Source of the DNA: an uncultured Lachnospiraceae bacterium
GTDB lineage: Bacteria; Bacillota; Clostridia; Lachnospirales; Lachnospiraceae
DNA: 64,000 nt
Reading direction: 5' to 3'
NCBI GenBank assembly: GCA_910584725.1
Contig: CAJUBE010000004.1
Span: 62,001-126,000, forward strand
This document shows positions 35,845 to 46,396 of this stretch, piece after piece. Below the pieces are notes generated by a model. The model made no database searches. It saw only the letters and a list, made by a program, of their open reading frames with translations, and had not been told where the DNA came from. How positions within the stretch are numbered: position 1 is the stretch's first letter; each line of letters opens with the position of its first letter. The position numbers and the translations under genes are program-made.

Positions 35845-36489
35845 TCACGCGATACCGCAGGACTCATATCCTTCTTTCAGCTTCTCCAGCGCCCGCTTTT
35901 CAATTCTGGAAACATAGCTTCTGGAAATGCCGAGTCTATGTCCGATCTCCCGCTGGGTGATCTCCTGCCCGCTCAAAAGTCCGTAACGCATCAGAATAAT
36001 TTCCTGCTCCCTGTCCGAGAGCCTCTCCGTGATCAGACCTTTCAGCCTGTGCAGCTTATCCTCCACTTCCATCCTGTCAATCACGTCCACCTGATCCTGT
36101 TCGATCACGTCAAGCAGGCTGATCTCATTGCCCTCCCTGTCCGTACCGATGGGTTCGTACAAAGATACTTCTCTGGAAGTCTTTTTCTTCGCCCGAAGGA
36201 GCATCAAAAGCTCATTGTCTATACAGCGGGACGCATAGGTACTGAGTTTCCCCTTCCCCGCATCAAAGGAATCTATCGCCTTAATCAATCCGATGGTGCC
36301 GATGGATATGAGATCTTCCATGTCCTCGTCCACGTTCTGGTATTTCTTGGCGATATGCGCCACCAGACGTAAATTCCGCTCCACCAGAATCCCTTTGGCC
36401 TCCCCGCGCTCTCTTTCGCTTCCTGTTTTAAGCTGCCCCAGATAAACGGCCTCATCCTTCGCAGAAAGTGGCTGGCTGAATGTTTTCAA
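35845..36489 (-). CDS. sigK: Sporulation sigma factor SigK, apparently without a pro-sequence
   Basis: SigK directs late mother-cell transcription. The 214-residue protein begins MKTFSQPLSAKDE. Its region 2 is ERNLRLVAHIAKKYQNVDED..DLISIGTIGLIKAIDSFD; region 4 ends TQREIGHRLGISRSYVSRIEKRALEKL. The start is TTG at 36489, with a strong GGAGG six bases away. The in-frame sequence upstream reaches a stop without another start, so the roughly 20-residue pro-sequence of Bacillus SigK is absent, as reported for C. difficile. This would remove the SpoIVFB processing checkpoint. SigE is the nearest alternative, but the QPLS N-terminus fits SigK. Confidence 0.9.
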   Translation of the reverse strand: MKTFSQPLSAKDEAVYLGQLKTGSERERGEAKGILVERNLRLVAHIAKKYQNVDEDMEDLISIGTIGLIKAIDSFDAGKGKLSTYASRCIDNELLMLLRAKKKTSREVSLYEPIGTDREGNEISLLDVIEQDQVDVIDRMEVEDKLHRLKGLITERLSDREQEIILMRYGLLSGQEITQREIGHRLGISRSYVSRIEKRALEKLKEGYESCGIA

Positions 36490-36660
36490 AAGGAGCCTCC
36501 AAAGTCCATTTACTCTATTCTATGACCCGGCGGCTTCCCAAGTGCCTTTCCATCTGTCCCAATTATAAATAGACTCGCAGGCTTTTTCTCAATTATATTA
36601 TACAAGCATAACAGTAGAAATTCAATACCGTTCCCCGCCTTGCCGCAATCTCCGCGCCCC

Positions 36661-37875
36661 TCAGAACAAAAATTCCGCAAACACCATATTGCTCACGTCT
36701 ATGCCGCGCGGCGTAAGCCTAAGCCGCGGTCCTGTCCGCTCCAGAAGACCCTGTTGCACCAAACTTTTCATCTGTTTTCCGTAAATCTCATCCGCGGTTT
36801 TTCCGAAATACTGTCGAAATTCCTCCAGACCCACCCCTTCCATCAGCCGCAGCCCCAAAAACATAAATTCCTCCATCTGCTCCTGCGGGGTGAGAGGCTG
36901 TACCTCGCGGCGTCCCGTCCGCCGCAGCATTTCCGCAAACGGCTCAGACTGCGTCCCCGCGGCATGTATCACACAGCCAGAATCCGAATGTCTGTCACGC
37001 GCTTCCATCCGTTTCAAGCAAGCCGCGTAATCCGCCTGCACGTCCGGATTCTTCCACCGCACGTTCCCCACCATGGAGGACGCCCCCAGGCCGAAGCCCA
37101 CGTAATCGCCCCTGCGCCAGTACACTTTGTTGTGGCGGCACTCCCACCCCTCTCTGGCATAGTTGGATATTTCGTAGCGGTGAAAGCCCGCCTCTCCAAG
37201 AACCGTTCCCGTCAGTTCGTACATCTCCCGGTCCTCGTCCTCGTCGGGAAACCGATAAGCGTTTTGGTTTACATAAAGTGGAGTCCCCTCCTCCAGAATC
37301 AGACTGTACGCGGAAATGTGCTCCGGCGAGAGCGCGACAACCCGCTCCAGCGTTCTTCTGTACGAAGCCATGCCCTGCCCCGGCAGTCCCGCCATCAGGT
37401 CGATATTGATATTGTCAAATCCCGCCGCCCTCGCCAGACTGTAAGTCTCCAGAAAGCTGCCGTAGTCGTGAATCCGCCCGATACGCTTAAGTTCCTCGTC
37501 ATCCGTGGACTGCAGTCCGATGCTGAGACGATTAATACCATGCGTTATGTAATCTCTCAGCTTTTGCTCTGTCACCGTACCCGGATTACACTCTATGGTG
37601 ATCTCTACGTCCTCCGCCACCGCGAAACCACTCCTGGTCCGCTCCAGAATCCGCCCCGTCTCCCGCGACGGGAGAAGAGACGGCGTACCCCCGCCAAGAA
37701 AGATGGAGACCACCCTGTGATCTCCATAAAATACCGACTGTTCTTTTATTTCCCGCAGCAATAAGTTTACATAACTTTCTATCTCCCCGTCGCAAGCCGG
37801 TCTGGAAAGGAAATCGCAGTACAGACATTTCTTTACGCAGAACGGTATGTGGATATAGATGCTTAAATTTTTCAA
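36661..37875 (-). CDS. hemW: Radical SAM heme chaperone HemW
   Basis: HemW is a heme-binding radical SAM protein related to, but distinct from, coproporphyrinogen III dehydrogenase HemN. The N-terminal IHIPFCVKKCLYCDF contains the CxxxCxxC iron-sulfur motif with the Phe-Cys pair typical of HemW. FLGGGTPSLL is the SAM-binding glycine motif; ITIECNPGTV and GINRLSIGLQS are family signatures. The C-terminal HemN domain ends MVFAEFLF. At 404 residues it is the usual size. lepA lies further upstream with a VapBC-type pair between them, whereas lepA and hemW are often neighbours in Firmicutes. Confidence 0.93.
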   Translation of the reverse strand: MKNLSIYIHIPFCVKKCLYCDFLSRPACDGEIESYVNLLLREIKEQSVFYGDHRVVSIFLGGGTPSLLPSRETGRILERTRSGFAVAEDVEITIECNPGTVTEQKLRDYITHGINRLSIGLQSTDDEELKRIGRIHDYGSFLETYSLARAAGFDNINIDLMAGLPGQGMASYRRTLERVVALSPEHISAYSLILEEGTPLYVNQNAYRFPDEDEDREMYELTGTVLGEAGFHRYEISNYAREGWECRHNKVYWRRGDYVGFGLGASSMVGNVRWKNPDVQADYAACLKRMEARDRHSDSGCVIHAAGTQSEPFAEMLRRTGRREVQPLTPQEQMEEFMFLGLRLMEGVGLEEFRQYFGKTADEIYGKQMKSLVQQGLLERTGPRLRLTPRGIDVSNMVFAEFLF

Positions 37876-37902
37876 CTTGACCTCCGCTCCGAAACATGCT
37901 GC

Positions 37903-38307
37903 CTATACCGAAATAATAAACGGTTCATTATAATACGAAATTAACGAATCATGTGTCAGAAACATTAAATTTTCTGCCTTTGCCTGCGCCACCATAATTC
38001 TATCAAATGGGTCATTATGTCGGGGCACATTTTCCGGACGTTTTAATGTTTCCAGCGCTGAAACATGTTTATTAAAAACAGGCAGCACGGAATATCCGTT
38101 ATCTTCACAGCCCTTTTCCAAAAGACTACCGTTTATTCGTAGCTTATCCGGATGCAGCATATGCTTAATCGTAATTTCCCAGACAGAGGCTGTACTATAA
38201 AATATTTCATTTTCTTTATCCAGAATAATTTCTTTCGCCCTTTCCGGCAGTTTAGAATCATTCAGTACCGCCCAAATAGCGATATGCGTATCAATCAATA
38301 TTTTCAT
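37903..38307 (-). CDS. PIN-domain ribonuclease toxin (VapC type)
   Basis: The 134-residue protein has the PIN order of acidic residues: LIDTHIAIWAV (Asp6), STASVWEITIK (Glu near 45), NDPFDRIMVAQA (Asp near 99) and LTHDSLI (Asp near 117). This is the Sll0205/YdaT-like subgroup of VapC toxins, which cleave RNA. It starts 5 bp after the stop of the smaller upstream gene, the standard antitoxin-toxin arrangement. The pair is AT-richer than its neighbours and is inserted between lepA and hemW. Confidence 0.88.
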   Translation of the reverse strand: MKILIDTHIAIWAVLNDSKLPERAKEIILDKENEIFYSTASVWEITIKHMLHPDKLRINGSLLEKGCEDNGYSVLPVFNKHVSALETLKRPENVPRHNDPFDRIMVAQAKAENLMFLTHDSLISYYNEPFIISV

Positions 38308-38312
38308 CCGCG

Positions 38313-38561
38313 TTATACTCCAAACATTTCGGCTATTTCATCATTACAGTCATCTATATCATAATCTGCGTCTATCAAATCCTGACCTTCTAAGCTGCCA
38401 ATTCTGCGTACTCTGTCTCTATACACAGCCGATTCACGTAGATTTTCCTGAGCACTTTCCTTTGGCTTCATAAAGCGCTGTATCATATCAAGCAAAAACT
38501 GCAAATTATCCTCCGATAAGCCGTTAAGGGACTGTATCACCTGTCTCTGCAATGTTGACAT
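38313..38561 (-). CDS. Antitoxin partner of the PIN toxin (VapB-like)
   Basis: From the ATG at 38561 (MSTLQRQVIQSLNGLSEDNL, GGTGG eight bases upstream) the protein has 82 residues. It is a helical, acidic-tailed protein of the type found upstream of Sll0205-like PIN toxins (LQFLLDMIQRFM, then IDDCNDEIAEMFGV). The gene order, the small gap and the acidic C-terminus that would fill the toxin active site support the antitoxin call. There is no clear AbrB or Phd fold signature, so the DNA-binding type is unknown. Confidence 0.75.
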   Translation of the reverse strand: MSTLQRQVIQSLNGLSEDNLQFLLDMIQRFMKPKESAQENLRESAVYRDRVRRIGSLEGQDLIDADYDIDDCNDEIAEMFGV

Positions 38562-38594
38562 ATCAATTACCACCTTTCTTCATTTCTATGCCTC

Positions 38595-40400
<1,806 letters not shown>

Positions 40401-40439
40401 TGTTACCTCCATGCCGAAACGTTTTCTGCGAAGGCACGC

Positions 40440-40544
40440 GATGAGAAATTCGCGAAGACGATTTCTCATCTGCGATCATCGAGTTTGTGGCACTATCACA
40501 AACTCGCGATTGAAAAATCAGCACATCAGTGTGATTTTTCAATC
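40440..40544. repeat. Three tandem perfect hairpins upstream of lepA
   Basis: GATGAGAAAT (40440-40449) pairs with ATTTCTCATC (40461-40470). CGAGTTTGTG (40480-40489) pairs with CACAAACTCG (40497-40506). GATTGAAAAATCA (40508-40520) pairs with TGATTTTTCAATC (40532-40544). None is followed by a T-run on the minus strand, so they are not ordinary terminators. They lie between spoIIP and lepA and would form in the lepA leader RNA. They resemble the compound palindromes seen elsewhere in this window but share no long sequence with them. Confidence 0.8.
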
Positions 40545-40601
40545 TGTCCTCCATTCTTCATATGGAGAAAGTATACCAAATCCGCGGCTTGCTGTCTATA
40601 T

Positions 40602-41924
40602 TTAATCCCCCTCCGGCGCCTCCTCCCCGGCGTCCTCCTCCCGCTCCGGCTCCCTGCCGCTGAAAACAAGATCAAGCACGTGGGCCAAAACATCACACGC
40701 GTTATGTATTTCCTCCTCCGTATTGTTCTGCGCCCCCAGCTCAATCAGCAGGGATTTCGGACAGAGGTGCATATTATAGCGGTACGCTTTCAGGTAGATT
40801 CTGCGGGCGATCCCGGGATAATACTCATTGCAGGCCGCCTGCATCTGGAAGGACAGCGCCAGATTGTCCGACAGATAGGGATTTTCCAGCTGCGCGATCT
40901 CCCCCTTTTTCGTGCGGCACAGACCGTTAAAGAACATAAACTGCGCGGTGGGCCGTCCCTGCAGCTCCATCACCAGACGCCTGTCCGCAGGCATTTCATC
41001 GCGGTGCAGGTCGATCACCGCCTCAATGGAAGGGTTCTCCTGCAAAATAGTCTCAATGGCAGGCAGCGAATTGTTGTAGGCGTAAGCCCTGTCCTCGTCG
41101 TAGCATCCTGTATCGTGTATCACATTATACCCGTATTCCTCCCGCAAAAGCTGCGCCAGATACTTTCCCGCCCCCACGATCCCGCCGTTCTCGTCACCCG
41201 GCACGGAATCCGCAAAGCTCTCCTTGGAATGGGTGTGATAAAGCAAAATCTGGGGCGCGTCCGCATCCCCCTGAATCCGCATGTCCTTTTCCAAAAGCGT
41301 CTCCGCCCGCAGAAGCCCTTCCCCGGCAACGGTGGTGCTGTCCACCGCATAAAACGCCTTGATCAGCTCCTCGTAGGAAGATAATTCCTCAAAACGGTAG
41401 CGGTAGCTTTTCTCCTCCGCCCGCGCAAAAGACTGTTCTTCCTCGCCATCATCCGTCTCCGGTTCCTCCTCTTCCTCCTGTTCCGCAGATAAATAACGCT
41501 CGTTTTCTTTTAGGAGAGCCGACTCCAGATTCTTTTCCAGATGCATGGCGTCATCCCCGTACTCAAGCGCCTCCTCCGGCAGCCCCTTGAAATCCTCATC
41601 GCTGCCCTCCGGCAGAGGCAGTCTGGCGTAATCGCTTTCCGTCACGCTCTCCGTCCCGTTCTCCAGCGCATAGAGCAGCCCCGGATATTGGGCCAGCAGG
41701 GCCTTCCTCAAAAAACCGTCCCCCGACGGCATGTGGTTTGCCTCGCTCATCCTGCGTATGCCGGGCAGGTAAGGCTCCATCACCAGCTCCTCCACAATCC
41801 CATGGAAGGCGGAAGTCTCCGCTTTCTTCTCACGCCCCCGCCAAAGCTCCACACATCCAAACCCGACAGATATAATAACAATCGCTATTAAAATATATTT
41901 CACCCATCTTCTATTCTTGTACAT
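40602..41924 (-). CDS. spoIIP: Stage II sporulation protein P
   Basis: SpoIIP is a peptidoglycan amidase/endopeptidase that acts with SpoIID and SpoIIM in engulfment. The protein is 440 residues with an N-terminal membrane anchor (YILIAIVIISVGFGCVEL) and a spacer rich in Glu (QEEEEEPETDDGEEE). The catalytic domain contains LLYHTHSKESF (His zinc ligand), VIDLHRDEM and KSLLIELGAQNNT. The acidic C-terminus is EREEDAGEEAPEGD. It follows gpr in the same direction, a pair commonly adjacent in sporulating Firmicutes. Confidence 0.95.
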   Translation of the reverse strand: MYKNRRWVKYILIAIVIISVGFGCVELWRGREKKAETSAFHGIVEELVMEPYLPGIRRMSEANHMPSGDGFLRKALLAQYPGLLYALENGTESVTESDYARLPLPEGSDEDFKGLPEEALEYGDDAMHLEKNLESALLKENERYLSAEQEEEEEPETDDGEEEQSFARAEEKSYRYRFEELSSYEELIKAFYAVDSTTVAGEGLLRAETLLEKDMRIQGDADAPQILLYHTHSKESFADSVPGDENGGIVGAGKYLAQLLREEYGYNVIHDTGCYDEDRAYAYNNSLPAIETILQENPSIEAVIDLHRDEMPADRRLVMELQGRPTAQFMFFNGLCRTKKGEIAQLENPYLSDNLALSFQMQAACNEYYPGIARRIYLKAYRYNMHLCPKSLLIELGAQNNTEEEIHNACDVLAHVLDLVFSGREPEREEDAGEEAPEGD

Positions 41925-42011
41925 ACTAAAGATATATGCACGGCGAATGCAGGTTCATGCGTAAATGCTTCGGCCTGTACCGAATAGTTTATCTCACGCT
42001 TTCTCTCTCTG

Positions 42012-42878
42012 TCAGAGATTCAGCGCACCGTTGATCCCGTCGCAGATAATGTGGCTGATCTGGCGGATCTGCTGATCCACATCCTTTGTGGTCACATACA
42101 TATTGTTGAGTTCCTTGAGCGTGGCGGGCCGCTCTCCCATGGCGTCCCCCACGATCGTAGCCGCGTCCACCACCGTCGGCACACCCAGCGCCAGCACAGG
42201 AATGTGAAGCGTCTCCTCCGTGATGGCGTTTCTGTGGTTTCCCACGCCGGAGCCGGGATGAATGCCCGTGTTCGTGATCTGGATGGTGCGGTTTAAACGC
42301 TTGGTGGAGCGAGCCGCCAGCGCGTCGATCACGATCACCAGATCCGGCTTCGTCTCCCCGATCACACCTTTGATAATCTCCGCGGATTCCATGCCCGTCT
42401 TCGCCATAACGCCCGGAACCAGGCTGCTCACCAGATGCATCTTCGTCCGGTTGTAAGCCACCTTGCCGTATTCCAGCACAATATGCCTGTTGACAAAGAG
42501 ATTATCCACCACGTTCGGCCCGAGGGAATCCGCTGTAACCTCCCGGTTTCCAAGCCCCACCACCAGAATCGACTGTTCCTCATCAGGATTCGGCAGAATC
42601 CCGCGAAGCTGCTCGGCCAGAATGGCGGATATCTCCTGATGATAGTCCTCCTCCGGCTCCGTCATGGCGGGTGCCTCCAGCGTTATATAGGTTCCCATGG
42701 GTTTCCCCAGCGCCTTGGCCCCGTTTTTCGTCTCTATAACCACCCGGGTAATATGCACGTCGCTCTCCTCGTCATAGTGCTCCTCCACTTTCACTCCATG
42801 AAGCCCGGACTCTTCTTCCCCAACACTTTCTCTGGCTTCCAACGCCAAGTCCGTCCTGACATTTGACCAGCTATCCAT
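42012..42878 (-). CDS. gpr: Germination protease GPR
   Basis: GPR degrades small acid-soluble spore proteins at germination. RTDLALEARE near the N-terminus marks the zymogen processing region. The family motifs VVGLGNREVTADSLGPN and VIVIDALAARS are both present, and GIHPGSGVGNHR is also typical. The ATG at 42878 (MDSWSNVRTD) has GGGATGG about eight bases upstream. The ATG at 42890 would directly abut a GGG, so it is less likely; the choice changes only four residues. The gene is expected to be SigG-dependent, though I did not identify the promoter. spoIIP follows. Confidence 0.95.
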   Translation of the reverse strand: MDSWSNVRTDLALEARESVGEEESGLHGVKVEEHYDEESDVHITRVVIETKNGAKALGKPMGTYITLEAPAMTEPEEDYHQEISAILAEQLRGILPNPDEEQSILVVGLGNREVTADSLGPNVVDNLFVNRHIVLEYGKVAYNRTKMHLVSSLVPGVMAKTGMESAEIIKGVIGETKPDLVIVIDALAARSTKRLNRTIQITNTGIHPGSGVGNHRNAITEETLHIPVLALGVPTVVDAATIVGDAMGERPATLKELNNMYVTTKDVDQQIRQISHIICDGINGALNL

Positions 42879-43005
42879 AGCAATTTCCATCCCTTTCTGG
42901 CTTCGCAGCCGCTTATTTTTCTTTTGCAGCTATTATAGTTTATGCGCTAATCTTTCGCCTGCCCATTTTGTTTTCTATTTTTTGCAGAAATAAACAAAAT
43001 ATGTA

Positions 43006-43034
43006 TTGACATCCCCTTTTCCATAATCTAAAAT
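43006..43034 (+). promoter_or_regulatory. Strong sigma-A promoter of rpsT
   Basis: TTGACA (43006-43011), a 17-bp spacer and TAAAAT (43029-43034) lie about 70 bp before the rpsT start. This is the best consensus promoter on the plus strand in the window and fits a highly expressed ribosomal protein gene. Confidence 0.85.
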
Positions 43035-43105
43035 AATATGCGTGTGTCTCTGTCCAATCTATAAAAAAGAAAATAAAGTGTTGATGTTTTGAAATGGAGG
43101 ATGTT

Positions 43106-43369
43106 ATGGCTAATATCAAATCTGCGAAAAAGAGAATTCTGGTAAACAGGACGAAGGCTGAGAGAAACAAGTCCATCAAGTCCGGCGTTAAGACAGCGAT
43201 CAAGAAGGTATATGCCGCGATCGATGCGAAGGATAAGGTTGCCGCACAGAGCGCGCTGCTCGCCGCAACCAGCGCAATCGACAAGGCTACCAAAAAGGGC
43301 GTATACCACAAGAATACCTCTGCCAGAAAAGTTTCCCGCATGGCCCTTGCCGTGAACAAGATGGCGTAA
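43106..43369 (+). CDS. rpsT: Small ribosomal subunit protein bS20
   Basis: The 87-residue basic helical protein, MANIKSAKKRILVNRTKAER through ARKVSRMALAVNKMA, is bS20, which binds 16S rRNA in the 30S body. The ATG at 43106 has GGAGG five bases upstream; the ATG at 43094 precedes that site and is not used. It is a plus-strand gene diverging from gpr, with its own consensus promoter and a GC-rich hairpin 45 bp after the stop. Confidence 0.98.
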   Translation: MANIKSAKKRILVNRTKAERNKSIKSGVKTAIKKVYAAIDAKDKVAAQSALLAATSAIDKATKKGVYHKNTSARKVSRMALAVNKMA

Positions 43370-43413
43370 GGAAAGCGGTCTGTATTCTCTTATAATATGT
43401 ATGACAGTATGAA

Positions 43414-43437
43414 AGGCGGATGCTCTGGCACCCGCCT
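43414..43437 (+). terminator. Hairpin after rpsT, probable terminator
   Basis: AGGCGG-A-TGC pairs with GCA-C-CCGCCT around a 4-nt loop, 45 bp after the rpsT stop. The following CATTTC is only weakly T-rich, so termination efficiency is uncertain. Confidence 0.5.
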
Positions 43438-43452
43438 CATTTCATGCGCGGC

Positions 43453-43480
43453 GAGTAGGGGAAGAGAATCTTCCCTACTC
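43453..43480. terminator. Hairpin between convergent rpsT and epimerase gene
   Basis: GAGTAGGG (43453-43460) pairs with CCCTACTC (43473-43480) and the stem continues through AAGA/TCTT after a one-base bulge. It lies between two convergent genes, 12 bp before the end of the minus-strand gene at 43492, where a bidirectional terminator would be expected. No strong T-run is present. Confidence 0.5.
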
Positions 43481-43491
43481 GATTGCACATC

Positions 43492-44409
43492 TCATACAAA
43501 CTGCTCTAAATACCTCTTGGACTGCGACAGGGATTTCCTTACTTTCTCCCTGCTGCCCTCAAAAGCCCTGTCCTCCACTTCGATACACGCATATCCGTCA
43601 TACCCGGTATCCGTAAGCGCCGACACAAAAGCCCCCCAGTCTATATCCCCAAGACCCGGTATCTTCGGCTGCATAAAGTCCAGTGGATATGCCATGACCC
43701 CGCACTCCGCCAGCTTATCTTTTCTTATTTTAATGTCCTTAAAATGAATGTGAAAGATCTTATCCTTAAATTCATAAATCGGCTGGATATAGTCCATGCC
43801 CTGCCAGACAAAATGACTCGGATCATAATTTAATCCAAAATGATCGCTTTCTATCCGCCCAAACAGTTCTCTAAAGATCACCGGCGTGGTCATCAGGTTC
43901 TGCCCTCCCGGCCACTGGTCAGCCCCAAACAGCATCGGGCAGTTTTCTATCCCTATTTTGACCCGGTTTTCCTCCGCATACCTTATAATATCGGGCCACA
44001 CCTCATCAAACAGCGCCAGATTCTCCTCGATGGTTTTATGCTGATCCCTGCCGATAAACGTCGTGGTCATATAAACTCCCAGAAGAGCGGACGCCCTGAT
44101 GACTTTTTTCAGATGGCGGATATTTTCCTCTCGTTTTTCCAAATCTCCATCCATGGTGTTGGGATAATAGGCGAGGGCGGATATCTCGATCTTTCTCTCC
44201 TTCGCATAGGAAAGGATATGTTCTCTGTACGACGCATCTTCTATCACACGCCCCACATCAATATGGGATACCCCCGCATAGCGCCGCTCGGCACCGCCTG
44301 CCGGCCAGCACGCCACCTCCACGCACGAAAATCCGAGCGCAGACGCGGTATCTATCATTTCTTCATATTCATACGCCTCCAGAATAGAAGTAACAAATCC
44401 TATTTTCAT
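43492..44409 (-). CDS. Sugar phosphate isomerase/epimerase (AP endonuclease 2-like TIM barrel)
   Basis: The ATG at 44409 (MKIGFVTSILEAYEYEEMID) has GGAGG five bases upstream and gives 305 residues. The TIM-barrel signatures are DTASALGFSCVEVACW, RVKIGIENCPMLFG (metal-binding Glu), LNYDPSHFVWQ (Asp and His), IFHIHFKDIKI (His) and YDGYACIEVED (Glu), matching the IolE/IolI/xylose-isomerase-like family. The substrate cannot be read from the sequence. It is the last gene of a sugar cluster with a dehydrogenase, a second epimerase and an ABC permease, starting about 21 bp after the dehydrogenase stop. Confidence 0.88.
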   Translation of the reverse strand: MKIGFVTSILEAYEYEEMIDTASALGFSCVEVACWPAGGAERRYAGVSHIDVGRVIEDASYREHILSYAKERKIEISALAYYPNTMDGDLEKREENIRHLKKVIRASALLGVYMTTTFIGRDQHKTIEENLALFDEVWPDIIRYAEENRVKIGIENCPMLFGADQWPGGQNLMTTPVIFRELFGRIESDHFGLNYDPSHFVWQGMDYIQPIYEFKDKIFHIHFKDIKIRKDKLAECGVMAYPLDFMQPKIPGLGDIDWGAFVSALTDTGYDGYACIEVEDRAFEGSREKVRKSLSQSKRYLEQFV

Positions 44410-44430
44410 ATATGCCTCCATGTTCGGGTC

Positions 44431-45495
44431 TCAGGCTTCGCCCGTGCCTTTCTGACCCTCCTGATTTACAGTAACTGTACACCCCTTCTGTGAGGACTCG
44501 ACGCTTCCGAACACAGCCCGCATTGCCTGCAGGACAGACGCCCCGGAAATCTCCGGCTCGCTCCCTTTTTCCAGACATTCCACAAACAAATCAATTATGC
44601 CCGAGTTTGTCTGGGCATCGTTGGTCTGAATCGCCTCCGCGTCATATGCTCTCCGGGTCCCGTTTTCCTTCGTGATCACAATGCTATGTAACGGATCGTC
44701 ATATATTTTCATGATTCCCTCCGTCCCGTACAGCACCGTAGAATTGTCCTCCGCCCCATAATGGGTCCACGATGCGGTCATGGTTCCTGTCGCGCCGCCG
44801 GACAGCCGGTAAATACAAAACGCGTTGTCGTCCACGCCGATGGGCTCCCCCGTGCCGTCCTTTTTGTGAAGCGTCACCAGCCGCGCCGTGACCTCCACAA
44901 TCTTCTGTGACGTCAGAAACTGGATCAAATCCGTCTTATGGATGCCGAGATCCGCCATGGCTCCCATGACCGCTCTGTCCTTATCAAAAAACCATGTGCT
45001 TTTCCCGGGGTCTATGCTCCATGTCTCCGGCCCGCCGTGCCCGAAAGTGGTACGGAAGGTAAGGATATCCCCTATTTCCCCCGCGTCTATCATCCGCTTT
45101 GCCTCCCTGTGCGCACCGGCAAGTCTCTGGTTCTGGTCAATCATCAGAATCCTGTCATTTCGTTTCGCGGCTCTCACCATGGCTTCGCAGTCAGCCAATG
45201 TCATCGCCATAGGCTTTTCGCAAAGCACATGTTTTCCTGCCTCCAGCGCCGCGATGGTGATGGCTGCATGGACACTGTTCGCCGCACACACCGACACTGC
45301 GTCAATGGCATCATCCGCCAGCAGTTCCTCATAAGAGTCGTAAGCCTTCGCCTGATATTTTTTCGCAAGCTCCCCTGCCCGTTCCCGGTTGATGTCATAA
45401 AACCCGCAGATTCTGGCGTTCCCATTCGCCTCGTATTCCGGAATATGCCTGACCTGCGCAATCCTGCCGCACCCTATAATGCCTACATTTATCAC
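44431..45495 (-). CDS. Gfo/Idh/MocA family NAD(P)-dependent dehydrogenase
   Basis: The N-terminal Rossmann fold starts VGIIGCGRIAQVRHIPEYEA. EKPMAMTLADCEAMVRAA carries the family's EKP motif, and DLGIHKTDLIQFL is the C-terminal-domain signature with its catalytic His. The protein has 354 residues. Such enzymes oxidise or reduce sugar, inositol or aldose derivatives. The start codon overlaps the stop of the upstream epimerase by four bases (ATGA), so the two are translationally coupled. Together with the two TIM-barrel enzymes it suggests an inositol-like or rare-sugar catabolic route, by analogy only. Confidence 0.92.
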   Translation of the reverse strand: MINVGIIGCGRIAQVRHIPEYEANGNARICGFYDINRERAGELAKKYQAKAYDSYEELLADDAIDAVSVCAANSVHAAITIAALEAGKHVLCEKPMAMTLADCEAMVRAAKRNDRILMIDQNQRLAGAHREAKRMIDAGEIGDILTFRTTFGHGGPETWSIDPGKSTWFFDKDRAVMGAMADLGIHKTDLIQFLTSQKIVEVTARLVTLHKKDGTGEPIGVDDNAFCIYRLSGGATGTMTASWTHYGAEDNSTVLYGTEGIMKIYDDPLHSIVITKENGTRRAYDAEAIQTNDAQTNSGIIDLFVECLEKGSEPEISGASVLQAMRAVFGSVESSQKGCTVTVNQEGQKGTGEA

Positions 45496-46355
45496 CTTAC
45501 TTCCTCCTCGCTTTCAAAATTTTGAATGCTTTCCTCCGTCATCCTGATATAGTCGACTGCCTGTTTTGCGTATCTGTCCATCCTGCCTGTCTGTGTGCTG
45601 ATTCCCGCCGCGCTGTAAGGATCAGACAGGCGGTACATAAATTCCATGGTCAGGGAGCCTTCGTAGCCGATTCTATGCAATGCGCGGAGCACTTCCTTAA
45701 AGTCAATGTGTCCCATTCCGGCCGCCTCCCGCGTATTGTCCGCGATATGCACATGTACCAGCTCGTCCCGCATCCTGTACAGGCTGTCCACAGGATCTGC
45801 CTCCTCTATATTCATGTGAAACAGGTCCGCCATCATGCTGACCGCAGGGTGGTTTACCCTTTTCACGAAATCCAGCCCCTTTGCGATGGTGTTTACAAAA
45901 TAGGTCTCATACCGGTTGATGGCTTCTACCGCCAGCGTCACCCCTTTTTCCAGGGCATAATCCGCCGCTCTTCTCACATTGCCGACGGCATTTTCCGTCA
46001 GCTCTTCCATGGACATACCCTCCGGTTTCACGCATCTGCCTACCGGGGACGGCACAACAATCATAATCTTCGCCCCGACTCCCACCGCAAAATCCACGCT
46101 GTCTTTGATGTACTGAACCGCCCTTTCCCCCGTCTCGCCATCCGCCGTCAAGTCCCTGCTCTCATCAAAGATGCCGCAGAGGGAGCGACAGTCCAATCCG
46201 TACGTTTCCAGCAGACTTCTGCATTCCCCCGCATCCAGGCGGTAAGGCTCTGCCGCAAACTCGATGCCGTTGTAGCCGAAGCGTTTCAGGCGCTCGCAGC
46301 TTACCGCAAGCGGCTCATCGCCGACAATCCACTGTGTCATTCCTATGTGAAACAT
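45492..46355 (-). CDS. Sugar isomerase/epimerase of the D-tagatose/D-psicose 3-epimerase type
   Basis: The protein has 287 residues. The metal-binding set of ketose 3-epimerases is visible: VTLAVEAINRYETYFVNT (Glu), VSMMADLFHMNIEE (Asp and His), ELVHVHIADNTREAAGMGHIDF (His and Arg) and LTMEFMYR (Glu). ETYFVNT and HIADN..R are typical of this subgroup. Substrate specificity cannot be assigned. It overlaps the dehydrogenase by four bases. A compound palindromic element lies between this gene and the permease. Confidence 0.88.
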   Translation of the reverse strand: MFHIGMTQWIVGDEPLAVSCERLKRFGYNGIEFAAEPYRLDAGECRSLLETYGLDCRSLCGIFDESRDLTADGETGERAVQYIKDSVDFAVGVGAKIMIVVPSPVGRCVKPEGMSMEELTENAVGNVRRAADYALEKGVTLAVEAINRYETYFVNTIAKGLDFVKRVNHPAVSMMADLFHMNIEEADPVDSLYRMRDELVHVHIADNTREAAGMGHIDFKEVLRALHRIGYEGSLTMEFMYRLSDPYSAAGISTQTGRMDRYAKQAVDYIRMTEESIQNFESEEEVR

Positions 46356-46396
46356 ATTTTCCTCCGTTTCCGCGGGCTTCTCACACTAACCGCCCT

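Noticed and set aside
42940..43359. Minus-strand open frames opposite rpsT
   Set aside because: They lie entirely opposite rpsT and its promoter, which are certain; the translation is an alanine/leucine-rich shadow.
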